A DNA stretch of 64,000 bases from Erythrobacter donghaensis (GCF_002155425.1 NZ_MUYG01000010.1:496001-560000), one strand, 5' to 3'. Shown: positions 45,591-54,379, counted from the first letter of the stretch. Numbers and translations are program-made. Notes: generated by a model not told the origin, from the sequence alone.

Positions 45591-46793
45591 TTGCACATCT
45601 ATCCCGACGCATTGGCTGTAGTCCGCGACCTTCGTCCGGACGAACCCGTAATCCTCAACCGCCCGCACGCCGCGCGGCGCGCCGCCCGTTTCTTCGTTGA
45701 GAAGTTTCCGGGCAAGGTGCTCTATGCGGTCAAGGCGAACCCCGCACCCGATCTGATCGAGGTGCTGTGGAGCGCGGGCGTCACCCATTACGATGTCGCC
45801 TCGATCACCGAGGTGCGGCTGGTGCGCGGCATCCTGCCGCAGGCGGTGCTGTGCTTCATGCACCCGGTTAAGACCCCGGCGGCGATCCGTGAGGCCTATT
45901 TCGATCACGGCGTGCGCACCTTCAGCCTCGATTCGGTCGAGGAGCTGGAGAAGATCATCGACGCCTGCCGTTCCGATGACGGCGAAGCGCCGCGCGACCT
46001 GCGCCTGTGCGTGCGCCTGCGCGTGTCCTCGGAATATTCCGAGCTGAGCCTCGCCAGCAAGTTCGGCTGCGACCTGATCGAAGCGCCTGCGCTGCTGCAG
46101 GAAGCCCGCCAGCATTGCGACTGGCTGGGCGTGTGCTTCCACGTCGGCAGCCAGGCGATGACGCCGTTTGCCTTCGTCCAGGCCCTCGATCGCACCCGTG
46201 CGGCGATTGCCGAAGCCTCGGTCGTGATCGATATGATCGACGTAGGCGGGGGCTTTCCGAGCGCCTATCCGGGCCTCGAGCCGCCGCCGATGGAAGATTA
46301 CTTCGCGATCATCGCCAAGCACTTCGAAAGCCTGCCGATCGCCTACAACGCCGAGCTGTGGTGCGAACCCGGCCGCGCGCTGTCGGCCGAGTATTCCTCG
46401 ATGATCGTGCAGGTGAACAAGCGCCGCGGCGAGGAGCTCTACATCAACGATGGCGCCTATGGCGCGCTCTACGATGCCGCCCACGTCGCGTGGCGCTTCC
46501 CCGTGCGCGCGCTCGAGGATGACCTGATCGAGGAAGACGAGGACTTCGCCTTCTACGGTCCGACCTGCGACGATGCCGATTACATGAAGGGCCCGTTCCG
46601 TCTCCCCGCCGACATTCAGGCGGGCGACTATATCGAGATCGGGATGCTCGGCGCTTACGGCGCGGCGATGAAGACCGGCTTCAACGGCTATGGCAATGCC
46701 GAGGCGGTGATCGTCGCGGACGAGCCGATGATGAGCCTGTTCAACGGCACCCGCGTGCGCGAGGCGACGGATAACGTGGTGAGCTTGCGGTGA
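45591..46793 (+). CDS. Ornithine/lysine decarboxylase, alanine-racemase fold (type III)
   Basis: The 400-residue PLP enzyme makes putrescine (or cadaverine). It shows the PLP Lys in LYAVKANPAPDLIEVLW, FHVGSQAMTPFAF, DVGGGFPSAYPGLEPP, CEPGRALSAEYSSMIV and the catalytic Cys in YGPTCDDADYMKGPF. The start is TTG, giving HIYPDALAVVRDLRPDEP, as in related sphingomonad enzymes; longer in-frame starts would run through the folded leader. Putrescine from this enzyme is the expected substrate of the carboxyspermidine genes 3 kb upstream. Ornithine versus lysine preference cannot be judged safely. Confidence 0.92.
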   Translation: MHIYPDALAVVRDLRPDEPVILNRPHAARRAARFFVEKFPGKVLYAVKANPAPDLIEVLWSAGVTHYDVASITEVRLVRGILPQAVLCFMHPVKTPAAIREAYFDHGVRTFSLDSVEELEKIIDACRSDDGEAPRDLRLCVRLRVSSEYSELSLASKFGCDLIEAPALLQEARQHCDWLGVCFHVGSQAMTPFAFVQALDRTRAAIAEASVVIDMIDVGGGFPSAYPGLEPPPMEDYFAIIAKHFESLPIAYNAELWCEPGRALSAEYSSMIVQVNKRRGEELYINDGAYGALYDAAHVAWRFPVRALEDDLIEEDEDFAFYGPTCDDADYMKGPFRLPADIQAGDYIEIGMLGAYGAAMKTGFNGYGNAEAVIVADEPMMSLFNGTRVREATDNVVSLR

Positions 46794-47800
46794 AGCGAGC
46801 GGGCGTGATCGGCGGCTTTCTTGCGCTCACGCTCAGCCTCGCGATTGCTGCTCCGGCCAGCGCCGATCAGGTTCTGCACGAAGATCAGAGCGTCTTGTCA
46901 GTGGACGAGCGCCCGATCCGCTTTTACGTCGACAGACCCCAGCTTGAGCAGAAATTGCCTATCCTGCTGGTGGTTGATGGTTCGGGTTGTATTGGCCAAT
47001 TGCGGCAGAGTTCATGGGGTAATTTCGCTCCTGGACCGGCAGACGCGGTACCCTACGCGCGGCTGATGGTCGAAAAGCCCGGTGTGGAGCCGACGGCGAG
47101 CGATATGGATGGCGATTGCTCCGAGCAGTTCTTGCGCAATTATTCGATCGAAAAGCGGGTGTTCGATCATCTTCGCGTGTTGCAGCATCTCGCCGCGAAT
47201 GCCGACTGGTGGAACGGCGAGATCTACTTGTGGGGCTGGTCCGACGGCGGCGACATCGGCGCGCAGCTGGTGATCTACCGGCCCGACATCAAGCGTGCGG
47301 TGCTTGGTGCGATGGGCGGCGGCCTGACGATGGCAGAGCATTTCGAGGATTTCTGGGCTTGCCCCCCCGACACGACCCCGGACCGGGAAACCTGCCTTGC
47401 CGATCTGCGCGAGAACTTCCGCCGGATGGAAGACAATCCCACTTGGCGCGAGACGTGGTCGGGCAAGGACAATTCGTGGAGGGTATGGGCAACGCGCCTG
47501 CGTAGCCGGCTGTCCGCCCCGCCCGCTGACAACCGTGTCCCGATCCTGATCCTGCATGGGGAACTGGACCGGGACAATACCCCGGTCGAGAGCGCCCGCA
47601 AACTTGTCGCGCATTTGCAGGAGACCGGAAATCCGGCTTTCACCTACTGGGAGATCGCCGGCATGGAGCATGGCTGGAATGATTTGCCGAAGGCCCGCCA
47701 GCAGGCGATTGTGTCCGCCATGTCCGACTGGCTTCTGACAGGCGCGGTTGATCCGAGAAAGCGAAGCCTTGCGGTCGATGGGGTTGCTGGCGATCGCTGA
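46790..47800 (+). CDS. Secreted alpha/beta-hydrolase fold protein
   Basis: The 336-residue protein has a Sec signal peptide (VIGGFLALTLSLAIAAPASA) and an alpha/beta-hydrolase body with a nucleophile elbow GWSDGGDIGAQL. A late LILHGELDRDNTP (acid) and GMEHGWNDLP (His) complete a plausible triad. An LVVDGSGC motif near residue 61 suggests a dienelactone-hydrolase/PHB-depolymerase-like shape. The substrate is unknown. GTG in a GTGA overlap couples it to the decarboxylase gene, though a metabolic link is not evident. Confidence 0.75.
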   Translation: MKRAGVIGGFLALTLSLAIAAPASADQVLHEDQSVLSVDERPIRFYVDRPQLEQKLPILLVVDGSGCIGQLRQSSWGNFAPGPADAVPYARLMVEKPGVEPTASDMDGDCSEQFLRNYSIEKRVFDHLRVLQHLAANADWWNGEIYLWGWSDGGDIGAQLVIYRPDIKRAVLGAMGGGLTMAEHFEDFWACPPDTTPDRETCLADLRENFRRMEDNPTWRETWSGKDNSWRVWATRLRSRLSAPPADNRVPILILHGELDRDNTPVESARKLVAHLQETGNPAFTYWEIAGMEHGWNDLPKARQQAIVSAMSDWLLTGAVDPRKRSLAVDGVAGDR

Positions 47801-48493
47801 TCAGTCAAACCCCACGAACCGCGCTGCCTCGCTCACCTCGCGCCGGGTGATCTTGACCGGGTTCGCCGGAAAGTCCGGGTCGGGCCAGCCGAGCGCGACC
47901 GCCTTCATGATCACCTGATCGTCGGGGATGCCGGCGTGTTCGCGCACCACCGGGGACTGCATGATCCCTTGCGAGTTGATCACACAGCCCAGACCCTTGC
48001 TCCACGCCGCGTTGACCAGCGCCGTCGTCACCGCGCCGCAATCGAACACGGTGTCGTCGGCGTCGGCGAGTTCCTTGTCGTAGGTGACGATCACGCACAC
48101 CGGCGCGTCGAACTGGCGGAAGCCGCGCAGCACCCAGTCGGTCCGCGCGTCCTTGTCATCACGCGCGATGCCCATCGCTTCGAACAGCTGCACCGCGCAG
48201 CCCACCTGCCGGTCGCGGTGGACGCCCTGGAAGGGGTGGCCCTTGCGGAATTCGCGGCTGTCGGGCTCGCCTGCCAGAATGCGCTCGGTGTTGCCCTTGC
48301 GGATGCGGTCGAGCGGTTCGCCGGTAATGACGTGGAAATGATAGGGCTGGGTGTTCATCGACGAGGGCGAGCGCATTGCCATCGTCAGCACCTCCTCGAT
48401 CAGCGCGCGCGGGACGGGCTTGTCGAGGTATCCCCGGATGCTGCGCCGCCCGAGGACCACCTCGGCGTAAGTCTGGTCAGGCGTGCCGCCCAT
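47801..48493 (-). CDS. Nitroreductase family protein
   Basis: The 230-residue FMN-dependent oxidoreductase reads VVLGRRSIRGYLDKPVPRAL (phosphate-binding Arg/Ser), MRSPSSMNTQPYHFHVITG and GLGCVINSQGIM, with GWPDPDFPANP near the end as in the NfsA/FRP-like and similar groups. ATG at MGGTPDQTYAEVV has GGGAGAG eight bases before it, which lies in one arm of an 11-bp hairpin. An upstream in-frame start would pass through that hairpin. It is convergent with the hydrolase gene, with no gap. Confidence 0.9.
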   Translation of the reverse strand: MGGTPDQTYAEVVLGRRSIRGYLDKPVPRALIEEVLTMAMRSPSSMNTQPYHFHVITGEPLDRIRKGNTERILAGEPDSREFRKGHPFQGVHRDRQVGCAVQLFEAMGIARDDKDARTDWVLRGFRQFDAPVCVIVTYDKELADADDTVFDCGAVTTALVNAAWSKGLGCVINSQGIMQSPVVREHAGIPDDQVIMKAVALGWPDPDFPANPVKITRREVSEAARFVGFD

Positions 48494-48500
48494 TTTAAGT

Positions 48501-48543
48501 CTCTCCCTTGCAACTGACCGCAAGCGGCTAGCGCAAGGGAGAG
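48501..48543 (-). promoter_or_regulatory. 11-bp hairpin that includes the nitroreductase ribosome site
   Basis: CTCTCCCTTGC (48501-48511) and GCAAGGGAGAG (48533-48543) are perfect inverse complements; the loop holds a nested CCGC-AA-GCGG. On the minus strand the GGGAGAG of the promoter-distal arm is the ribosome binding site of the nitroreductase. The hairpin could end the upstream lipoprotein transcript or hold translation in check. No T-run follows. Confidence 0.5.
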
Positions 48544-48563
48544 GGTCTGTGAAGCGGGTGCGG

Positions 48564-49571
48564 TCAGGTGGAGGGGCGCAAAATGAACAGTCCGCCCAGC
48601 CGCAGGTCGCTGTTGTCTGCGCGGCGGGTCTGGATGCTCACCGACACCGCAGACGTGCGCCCCTGCGGCCCGAAGAAGCCGCCGCCAAAGGTGCCCGAGA
48701 CGACATTGGTGGAGTTTACCAGAATGTCGGTAAAGCTCGGCGTCGTCCCGTCCAGCGTCGCCGTTCCGGTGAAGACGCCGAGATCGGTGACGGTGGTCGA
48801 AGTGCCCGAAGAGCTGATCTCGCGCCCCTTGAGGTCGAGCGAGAAGTTGACCTGCCCATTGGCGGGGTTCGCCGTCATGGTGATGACCGAGCTGGAGACG
48901 ACATAATTGGTCGAGGCGCCCGACCCGAAATCAAGCGTGACCGTGGCCGTGCCGAAGTAGGCAAGGCCGCCATAGGTGACGGTCGCAGGCGGACGGTCGG
49001 TGACAATGGTAGGCACACCGAAGGCGCACAGTAGGTTGGTCGATCCGACAAATGGCTGCGCGATGATCTGCGCTACCCGCACATATTCGAGCTCATTGCC
49101 ACCCTGATTGAGGGTGATGATCGAAAGCCGCTCGGTAAAGCCGCTTGGAAGCACCTTCACATAGGCTTCGCCTGTGCGCGTGGTGTCGCGATCAGCCTGT
49201 GTGAAGGTGCTTGTGAAGGTGCCCACGATGTTACCGTTGCTCGAAATCTCGTAGGCTGGCTGGCTGCGATCCGAAACGATGCGCAAGCCTTGCCCAAGCG
49301 GCATACCACCGATGGCCCGCGGGGGCGGGCTTTCGGTAGCAGTGCCGCCGCAGGTCGTGGCGAAGGTCTGCGTGCCGGTCAGCTGGCTGAAGGTCTGATA
49401 GGTCGGCGTGGGCGAGGGGCTCGGGCTGGGCGAAGGGGTCGGGGTGCCGCCTCCACCACCGCCTCCACCACCACCGCCGGTCGGAGGCGGGGAGCCACCG
49501 CTGTCGCCGCCGCCGCAGGATGCCAGCATGGCGCAGCCGATGATGAACGCGAGATTTCGTGAAGCAAGCAT
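48564..49571 (-). CDS. Lipoprotein with Gly/Pro-rich linker and TbpB-like beta-barrel domain
   Basis: The 335-residue outer-membrane-type lipoprotein has a signal ending LASC (lipobox, Cys19), then a run of eleven glycines and a (PS)n PTPSP linker. The body is beta-rich. Its C-terminal region (VFTGTATLDGTTPSF, NVVSGTFGGGFFGPQGRTS) has the look of the transferrin-binding-protein B-like barrel repeats seen in many surface lipoproteins (pagP-beta-barrel/TbpBD). Two Cys at GCAMLASC and TTCGGTA belong to the leader and the linker region. The ligand is unknown; iron or haem binding is only one option. Confidence 0.75.
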   Translation of the reverse strand: MLASRNLAFIIGCAMLASCGGGDSGGSPPPTGGGGGGGGGGGTPTPSPSPSPSPTPTYQTFSQLTGTQTFATTCGGTATESPPPRAIGGMPLGQGLRIVSDRSQPAYEISSNGNIVGTFTSTFTQADRDTTRTGEAYVKVLPSGFTERLSIITLNQGGNELEYVRVAQIIAQPFVGSTNLLCAFGVPTIVTDRPPATVTYGGLAYFGTATVTLDFGSGASTNYVVSSSVITMTANPANGQVNFSLDLKGREISSSGTSTTVTDLGVFTGTATLDGTTPSFTDILVNSTNVVSGTFGGGFFGPQGRTSAVSVSIQTRRADNSDLRLGGLFILRPST

Positions 49572-49642
49572 GGTCCGACCCTCTTCCGGGGCCTAACCAT
49601 TTTGCCCCCTTTGCGGAGGGTTAATCACGCAAAGTCGCTGTG

Positions 49643-49670
49643 AAAAGCCTCAAAATATGCCGAGGCAAAA
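49643..49670 (-). terminator. Terminator after hemA
   Basis: On the minus strand GCCTC and GAGGC pair over a 10-base A/T-rich loop and are followed by TTTT, about 45 bases past the hemA stop. Confidence 0.75.
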
Positions 49671-49709
49671 ATTGTACAAAAGCGACATCGGATGCCGCAC
49701 TTGCCGCGC

Positions 49710-50930
49710 TCAGGCCGCCTGGGCGAGTCCCAGTTCGAGCCGGTCCCAGATCTCGACCAGCGCGTCGGTCAGTTCGTCCATCATCGCATCGGTGTGGTGC
49801 GGACCGGGCGTGAAGCGCAGCCGCTCGGTGCCGCGCGGCACGGTGGGGAAGTTGATCGGCTGCACATAGACACCGTATTCGGCGAGCAGGATGTCGCTGA
49901 TCTTCTTGGCGCGCACCGGGTCACCCACCATCAGCGGGACGATATGGGTGACCGAATCCATCACCGGCAGTCCGGCTTCGGCGAACTTCAGCTTGAGCAT
50001 CGCGGCGGCGCGCTGCTGGGCGTTGCGCTCGACCGCGCTCTCCTTGAGGTGCCGCACCGAGGCGAGCACGCCCGCGACCAGCACCGGCGAGAGCGAGGTC
50101 GTGAAGATGAAGCCCGGCGCATAGGAGCGGATGCAGTCCACCACCTTCGACGATGCCGCGATATAGCCGCCCATCACGCCAAAGGCCTTGCCCAGCGTGC
50201 CTTCGATAATGTCGATCCGGTGCGCCGCGCCGTCGCGTTCGCTGATGCCGCCACCGCGCGCGCCATACATGCCAACCGCGTGAACCTCGTCGATATAGGT
50301 CAGCGCGTTGTACTTTTCGGCGAGGTCGCAGATCGCGTGGATCGGGGCGACGTCGCCATCCATCGAATAGACGCTTTCGAAGGCGATCAGCTTGGGCGTG
50401 TCGATATCGACGCTGGCGAGCAGCTCTTCGAGATGGCCCACGTCATTGTGGCGGAACACCATCTTCTCGCAGCCCGAATTGCGGATGCCGGCGATCATGC
50501 TGGCGTGGTTCAATTCGTCGGAAAAGATCACGCAGCCCGGCAGCAGCTTGGCGAGGGTGGAGAGCGTCGCGTCGTTCGACACGTAGCCGCTGGTGAACAG
50601 CAGCGCTGCATCCTTGCCGTGGAGATCGGCGAGCTCGGCTTCCAGTTCGATATGGAAATGCGTGTTGCCGCCGATATTGCGCGTGCCGCCGGAGCCTGCG
50701 CCGACATCGTGCAGCGCGTCTTCCATCGCGCCGATCACCTTTTCGTGCTGGCCCATGCACAAATAGTCGTTGGAGCACCACACGGTGATCGGCTTGGGGC
50801 CGTTGTGCCCGTGGAAACAGCGCGCGTTGGGATAGGCGCCCTTGTTGCGCATGATGTCGATAAAGACGCGGTAACGGCCTTCTTCGTGCAGCCGGTCGAT
50901 CGCGGAATCGAAAATCTGGTCGTAGTTCAC
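49710..50930 (-). CDS. hemA: 5-aminolevulinate synthase
   Basis: The ~406-residue PLP enzyme condenses glycine and succinyl-CoA to 5-aminolevulinate, the C4 route to haem (and to bacteriochlorophyll in phototrophic relatives). Features are [63 protein letters not shown] and the PLP Lys in [19 protein letters not shown] was taken as start because related proteins begin at NYDQIF; a TTG ten codons upstream is in frame and the ribosome site is weak for both. Alphaproteobacterial hallmark gene. Confidence 0.97.
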   Translation of the reverse strand: MNYDQIFDSAIDRLHEEGRYRVFIDIMRNKGAYPNARCFHGHNGPKPITVWCSNDYLCMGQHEKVIGAMEDALHDVGAGSGGTRNIGGNTHFHIELEAELADLHGKDAALLFTSGYVSNDATLSTLAKLLPGCVIFSDELNHASMIAGIRNSGCEKMVFRHNDVGHLEELLASVDIDTPKLIAFESVYSMDGDVAPIHAICDLAEKYNALTYIDEVHAVGMYGARGGGISERDGAAHRIDIIEGTLGKAFGVMGGYIAASSKVVDCIRSYAPGFIFTTSLSPVLVAGVLASVRHLKESAVERNAQQRAAAMLKLKFAEAGLPVMDSVTHIVPLMVGDPVRAKKISDILLAEYGVYVQPINFPTVPRGTERLRFTPGPHHTDAMMDELTDALVEIWDRLELGLAQAA

Positions 50931-51106
50931 TCGCGTCTCGCTGCTTTCGCGGTCCGCCAACGGGGCGGCGCGCGGCTCCTGCTCTTGCTGTTCTGTCCCG
51001 CCTTAACGAGCGAGCGGGCGGTTGGTTTCGCGCGAATATCTAGGGGGCAGGTGCAGATTTTGCCACAGCGATCTTTGCGAGCGGCTCGCAAGGGCGTGGG
51101 CGCGGG

Positions 51107-51901
51107 TCAGAAGGCCTCGGCAGGCCCGAAACCGCGGGCGGCGAGGGCGCTTTCCAGCCCCTTGGCACCGTCAAGCGGCCCGGTGACGACGAACCGGTTG
51201 GGGCCGCTTTGCGCGAAGCTTTGCTCCTCCAGCAGATGCGCGATCCGCCGAGCGATGCCCGCTGCGCCGTCGACCTGCGCGACATCGGGGCCGAAAGCCT
51301 GGCTGAGTTCCTCGGCCAGCAGCGGGAAGTGCGTGCAGGCCAGCACCAGCGTGTCGATCTCCGCGCCGCCGGGAATGGCGGCAAGGCGCGCGGCGATCTC
51401 GGCGATGGGTGCAGGGTCGACTGTGGTCCCGCGCAGCTTGGCCTCGGCCGCGGCGACGAGGCCGGGGGCGGCGATCCGCAGCAGGCGCTTGTCGGAAGCG
51501 AAGCGCGCCTCGAGATCGTCGACATAGGCCTGCCGGATGGTCGCCTCGGTGCCGACGAGGCCGATGGTGCCTGTGCGGGTAAGCGCGGCGGCGGGCTTGA
51601 TCGCCGGGACGGTGCCGACCACCGGCACGGCAAGCACGTCGCGCACCATCCCGAGCGCAATCGTGCTCGCTGTGTTGCAGGCGATGCAGACAAGGCGCGG
51701 CTGATAACGCTCGGTCATCCGCCCCAGCAGCCCGGCGACGCGCGCGGCAATCTGCGCCTCGGTCTTGGTGCCATAGGGCAGGCCTGCGAGGTCGGCGGCG
51801 TAGATCACCGGCGCTTTCGGAAGCAGCTTGCGCAGCGCGTCGTACACCGTCAGCCCGCCGACGCCGGAATCGAACAGCAGAATGGGCGAGGACGGGTTCA
51901 C
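51107..51901 (-). CDS. murI: Glutamate racemase
   Basis: MurI makes D-glutamate for peptidoglycan. The 264-residue protein has the two catalytic Cys in CIACNTAST and LACTHFPLLAEELS, N-terminal FDSGVGGLTVYDALRKLLP and the YAADLAGLPYG motif. GTG start with AAAGAG upstream. A much longer open frame exists upstream, but it runs through a repeat element and the antisense of plsY and is not part of the protein. The 5' leader contains one arm of an inverted repeat. Confidence 0.95.
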   Translation of the reverse strand: MNPSSPILLFDSGVGGLTVYDALRKLLPKAPVIYAADLAGLPYGTKTEAQIAARVAGLLGRMTERYQPRLVCIACNTASTIALGMVRDVLAVPVVGTVPAIKPAAALTRTGTIGLVGTEATIRQAYVDDLEARFASDKRLLRIAAPGLVAAAEAKLRGTTVDPAPIAEIAARLAAIPGGAEIDTLVLACTHFPLLAEELSQAFGPDVAQVDGAAGIARRIAHLLEEQSFAQSGPNRFVVTGPLDGAKGLESALAARGFGPAEAF

Positions 51902-51914
51902 GAATATCTCTTTA

Positions 51915-52007
51915 CCGTTCACCCTGAACTTGTCGAAGGGTTGTCTTTCCTTTGGCTTTTCGCGCGCTAGAAGAAGTGCGGGGCTTCGACAAGCTCGGCC
52001 TGAACGG
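51915..52007. repeat. REP-like inverted repeat between murI and plsY
   Basis: Two 24-base arms, one at 51915-51938 (GTTCACCCTGAACTTGTCGA core) and one at 51984-52007 (TTCGACAAGCTCGGCCTGAA core), are imperfect inverse complements, differing at four positions. Elements with this core (CTTCGACAAGCTCAG...) are, as far as I recall, widespread in Sphingomonadales genomes. The right arm runs into the plsY ribosome site. Confidence 0.65.
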
Positions 52008-52015
52008 AGGATGAT

Positions 52016-52615
52016 TTGGATTCGGTTTTTGCCGCGCTGCTGGGTTTTGTACTGGGCTCGATCCCCTTCGGCCTCATCCTCACCCGCGCGGCGGGGCTGG
52101 GCGACGTGCGCAAGATCGGCAGCGGGAGCATCGGCGCGACCAATGTGCTGCGCACCGGGAACAAGGGGCTGGCGGCGGCGACCGTACTGCTCGATGCGTT
52201 GAAGGCCGCAGTGCCGGTGCTGGTGGCGGGGGCGGTGTGGCCCCATCCTGACGGCCTGACGGAAGGCATCGCGGCGGTCGCGGCGGTGGCGGGGCATTGC
52301 TTCACGCCATGGCTCGCTTTCAAGGGCGGCAAGGGCTTTGCCAGCGCCGCCGGGGCGCTTGCGGCATTGGCATGGCCCGCGATGCTGGCCTGCGCCGCGA
52401 TCTGGGCGGTCACGCTCTATGTCAGCCGCATTTCGAGCGTGTCGTCGCTGGTGACAGTGATCGCAGCGCCAGTGATCGCGTGGCTGCTGGACTATCCGCA
52501 GGCGATCCCGCCGCTGATTGCGATTGCCGCGATCGTCATCGTCCAGCACCGTGCCAATATCGGCCGGCTGATGCGAGGGGAGGAGCCCAAGGTCGGCTCC
52601 TCGGCCAAGCCGTGA
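52016..52615 (+). CDS. plsY: Glycerol-3-phosphate acyltransferase PlsY
   Basis: PlsY acylates glycerol 3-phosphate with acyl-phosphate, the first step of phospholipid synthesis, in the inner membrane. The 199-residue protein has five or more helices and the three PlsY motifs: GSIPFGLILTR, KIGSGSIGATNVLRTGNKG and GHCFTPWLAFKGGKGFA. TTG start with GGAGG 5 bases upstream. plsY-dprA-topA is a conserved order in alphaproteobacteria. Confidence 0.96.
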   Translation: MDSVFAALLGFVLGSIPFGLILTRAAGLGDVRKIGSGSIGATNVLRTGNKGLAAATVLLDALKAAVPVLVAGAVWPHPDGLTEGIAAVAAVAGHCFTPWLAFKGGKGFASAAGALAALAWPAMLACAAIWAVTLYVSRISSVSSLVTVIAAPVIAWLLDYPQAIPPLIAIAAIVIVQHRANIGRLMRGEEPKVGSSAKP

Positions 52616-52631
52616 CGCGGGGCCGCAACTG

Positions 52632-53765
52632 ATGGAGAGCACGGGGTCGCAGCCAACGCTCTCGCAGGCAGAAGCCTTCGCGCGCATTCGCCTGCTGCGC
52701 TCGCCCAATATCGGCCCGGTGAGCTACCGCCAGCTACTCGCCCGCTTCGGCACAGCGGCTGCGGCGCTCGACGCGCTGCCCGATCTCGCCAGTCGGGGGA
52801 GGGGACCCTACCGCCCCGCCAACGCCGAGAGCATCGAGCGCGAGGTCGCCGCCGTGCGCCGGGCGGGGGCGCGCTATCTGTTCCACGACCAGAGCGATTA
52901 CCCCGCGCTGCTGGCCGAACTCGATTCCGCCCCGCCGATCGTGACATGCCGGGGGAGGCTAGCTCTCGCCTCGGAGCCCTGCGTGGCGCTGGTGGGCGCA
53001 AGAAATGCGAGCGCCGCTGCCGTCAAACTGGCGCGCGATTTCGCCGCTGCGCTGGCCGAGGCGGGCTTCACCGTCGTTTCGGGACTTGCGCGCGGGATCG
53101 ACGGCGCGGCGCATGAGGGCGCCTTCCCGCAGACCATCGGGGTGATCGCGAGCGGGATCGACATCGCCTATCCGCCGCAGCACACCGATTTGCAGGAGCG
53201 CATCGCCACTGAGGGCCTGCTGATCGCCGAACAGCCGCCCGGCACCGAGCCACGCGGGCGCCATTTCCCCTCGCGCAATCGCATCATCGCAGGCCTCGCC
53301 AGCGGCACGCTGGTGGTCGAGGCCGCGCCGCAATCGGGCAGCCTCATCACCGCGCGGCTGGCGGGCGAGGCGGGGCGCGAGGTGATGGCGATCCCCGGCT
53401 CCCCGCTCGATGCCCGCAGCCTCGGGTGCAACCACCTCATCCGCGAAGGCGCGGTGCTGGTGCAGACGCCCGACGAAGTGGTGGAACTGCTGCAAAGCTT
53501 CACCGGTGCACCGCGCTCGCGCTTTCGCGTCAGCGACGGGGCGGAAGACTTCGACTTCGCCGAACTCGCCAAGCTCGACTGGGGCGAAGCGCGCGCCGAT
53601 CTCAGCGGCGACATCGCCAGCCTGCTGACCAACGCGCCGATCGCGGTGGACGAGCTCATCCGCCAGTCCGGCGCGAGCCCGGCCGAGGTGCACATGGCGC
53701 TGCTGGAAATGGAACTGGCGGGCGAACTGGTGCGCGAGGCCGACGGGACCGTGCGGCGCGCCTAG
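52632..53765 (+). CDS. dprA: DNA processing protein DprA
   Basis: DprA loads RecA on incoming single-stranded DNA during transformation. The 377-residue protein has an N-terminal SAM/HhH-like domain (LRSPNIGPVSYRQLLARFG), a Rossmann-fold core (CVALVGARNASAAAVKLARD, VVSGLARGIDGAAHEGAF, FPSRNRIIAGLASGTLVVEA, GSLITARLAGEAGREV) and a C-terminal winged-helix DML1-like domain (APIAVDELIRQSGASPAEVH). It begins 17 bases after plsY. Confidence 0.95.
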   Translation: MESTGSQPTLSQAEAFARIRLLRSPNIGPVSYRQLLARFGTAAAALDALPDLASRGRGPYRPANAESIEREVAAVRRAGARYLFHDQSDYPALLAELDSAPPIVTCRGRLALASEPCVALVGARNASAAAVKLARDFAAALAEAGFTVVSGLARGIDGAAHEGAFPQTIGVIASGIDIAYPPQHTDLQERIATEGLLIAEQPPGTEPRGRHFPSRNRIIAGLASGTLVVEAAPQSGSLITARLAGEAGREVMAIPGSPLDARSLGCNHLIREGAVLVQTPDEVVELLQSFTGAPRSRFRVSDGAEDFDFAELAKLDWGEARADLSGDIASLLTNAPIAVDELIRQSGASPAEVHMALLEMELAGELVREADGTVRRA

Positions 53766-53809
53766 CGCTCCACGCAAACAAGAGCGCGCGGCGCGCCTGA
53801 GCCCGATGC

Positions 53810-54379
53810 TTAGCCGCCCTTGGGCATGATGACCCCGCAGGCGACCCGTGCGCCTGAAGACGCCATCGCGCGGTAGTCGTCAGCTTCGGCGTGGATCATC
53901 ACCGCTGAACCGTCCGCGTCGCCCAGCAGGTAGGGGTTCTGATCGGTGGTCTTGCCCGCCAACGTCACGCCGGGGACCGTGAAGCTCGCCTCGCCCGTGC
54001 CATCAGCGCCGATGCTGATGTTGGGAAGATCGCCGGTGTGATAGCCGCCCTCGGTATCGAAGCCGTGCTCCTTGCCCTGCGGATTGAAGTGGCTGCCTGC
54101 GGCGGTGAAATCGGGGGTGCAGGCGCCGGTCTCGTGAATGTGGAAGCCGTGCATCCCCTCGGTGAGGTTCTTGAGACTGGCGGTAACGATCACGCCGTTT
54201 GCGGCGGGCGTGAAGATGACGGTGCCCGCATCGGTGCCATCGGCGGTCTTCACGTTGGCCACCACTGAGGCGGTGTCGGCCATTTCGGCCTCGTGCGCCG
54301 TGGCGGCCAGCGGCACGCCGGCCAGCGCGGCCAATCCGGCAAGGTCGAGGCGGGGCGAGAAGGGGTGGCTCTGGCTCAT
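53810..54379 (-). CDS. sodC: Cu-Zn superoxide dismutase (periplasmic)
   Basis: The 189-residue protein has a hydrophobic N-terminal export segment (LDLAGLAALAGVPLAATAH) and the metal ligands of SodC: MHGFHIHETGAC, GSHFNPQGKEHG, GGYHTGDLPN and VMIHAEADDYRA. A conserved disulfide is possible between Cys in GACTPDF and VACGVI. AAAGGAG precedes ATG. It lies antisense between dprA and topA, which are usually adjacent, so it was probably inserted. It protects the periplasm from superoxide. An EcfG-type promoter upstream was checked and rejected on spacing. Confidence 0.94.
   Translation of the reverse strand: MSQSHPFSPRLDLAGLAALAGVPLAATAHEAEMADTASVVANVKTADGTDAGTVIFTPAANGVIVTASLKNLTEGMHGFHIHETGACTPDFTAAGSHFNPQGKEHGFDTEGGYHTGDLPNISIGADGTGEASFTVPGVTLAGKTTDQNPYLLGDADGSAVMIHAEADDYRAMASSGARVACGVIMPKGG

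Noticed and set aside
49420..49520. Low-complexity GC repeat as a possible mobile or CRISPR-like repeat
   Set aside because: It simply encodes the Gly run and Pro/Ser linker of the lipoprotein; no spacer structure.
51902..52708. N-terminal extension of murI through the repeat and plsY region
   Set aside because: The frame is open by chance across antisense DNA; MurI has its family N-terminus at the GTG before NPSSPILLFDSG.
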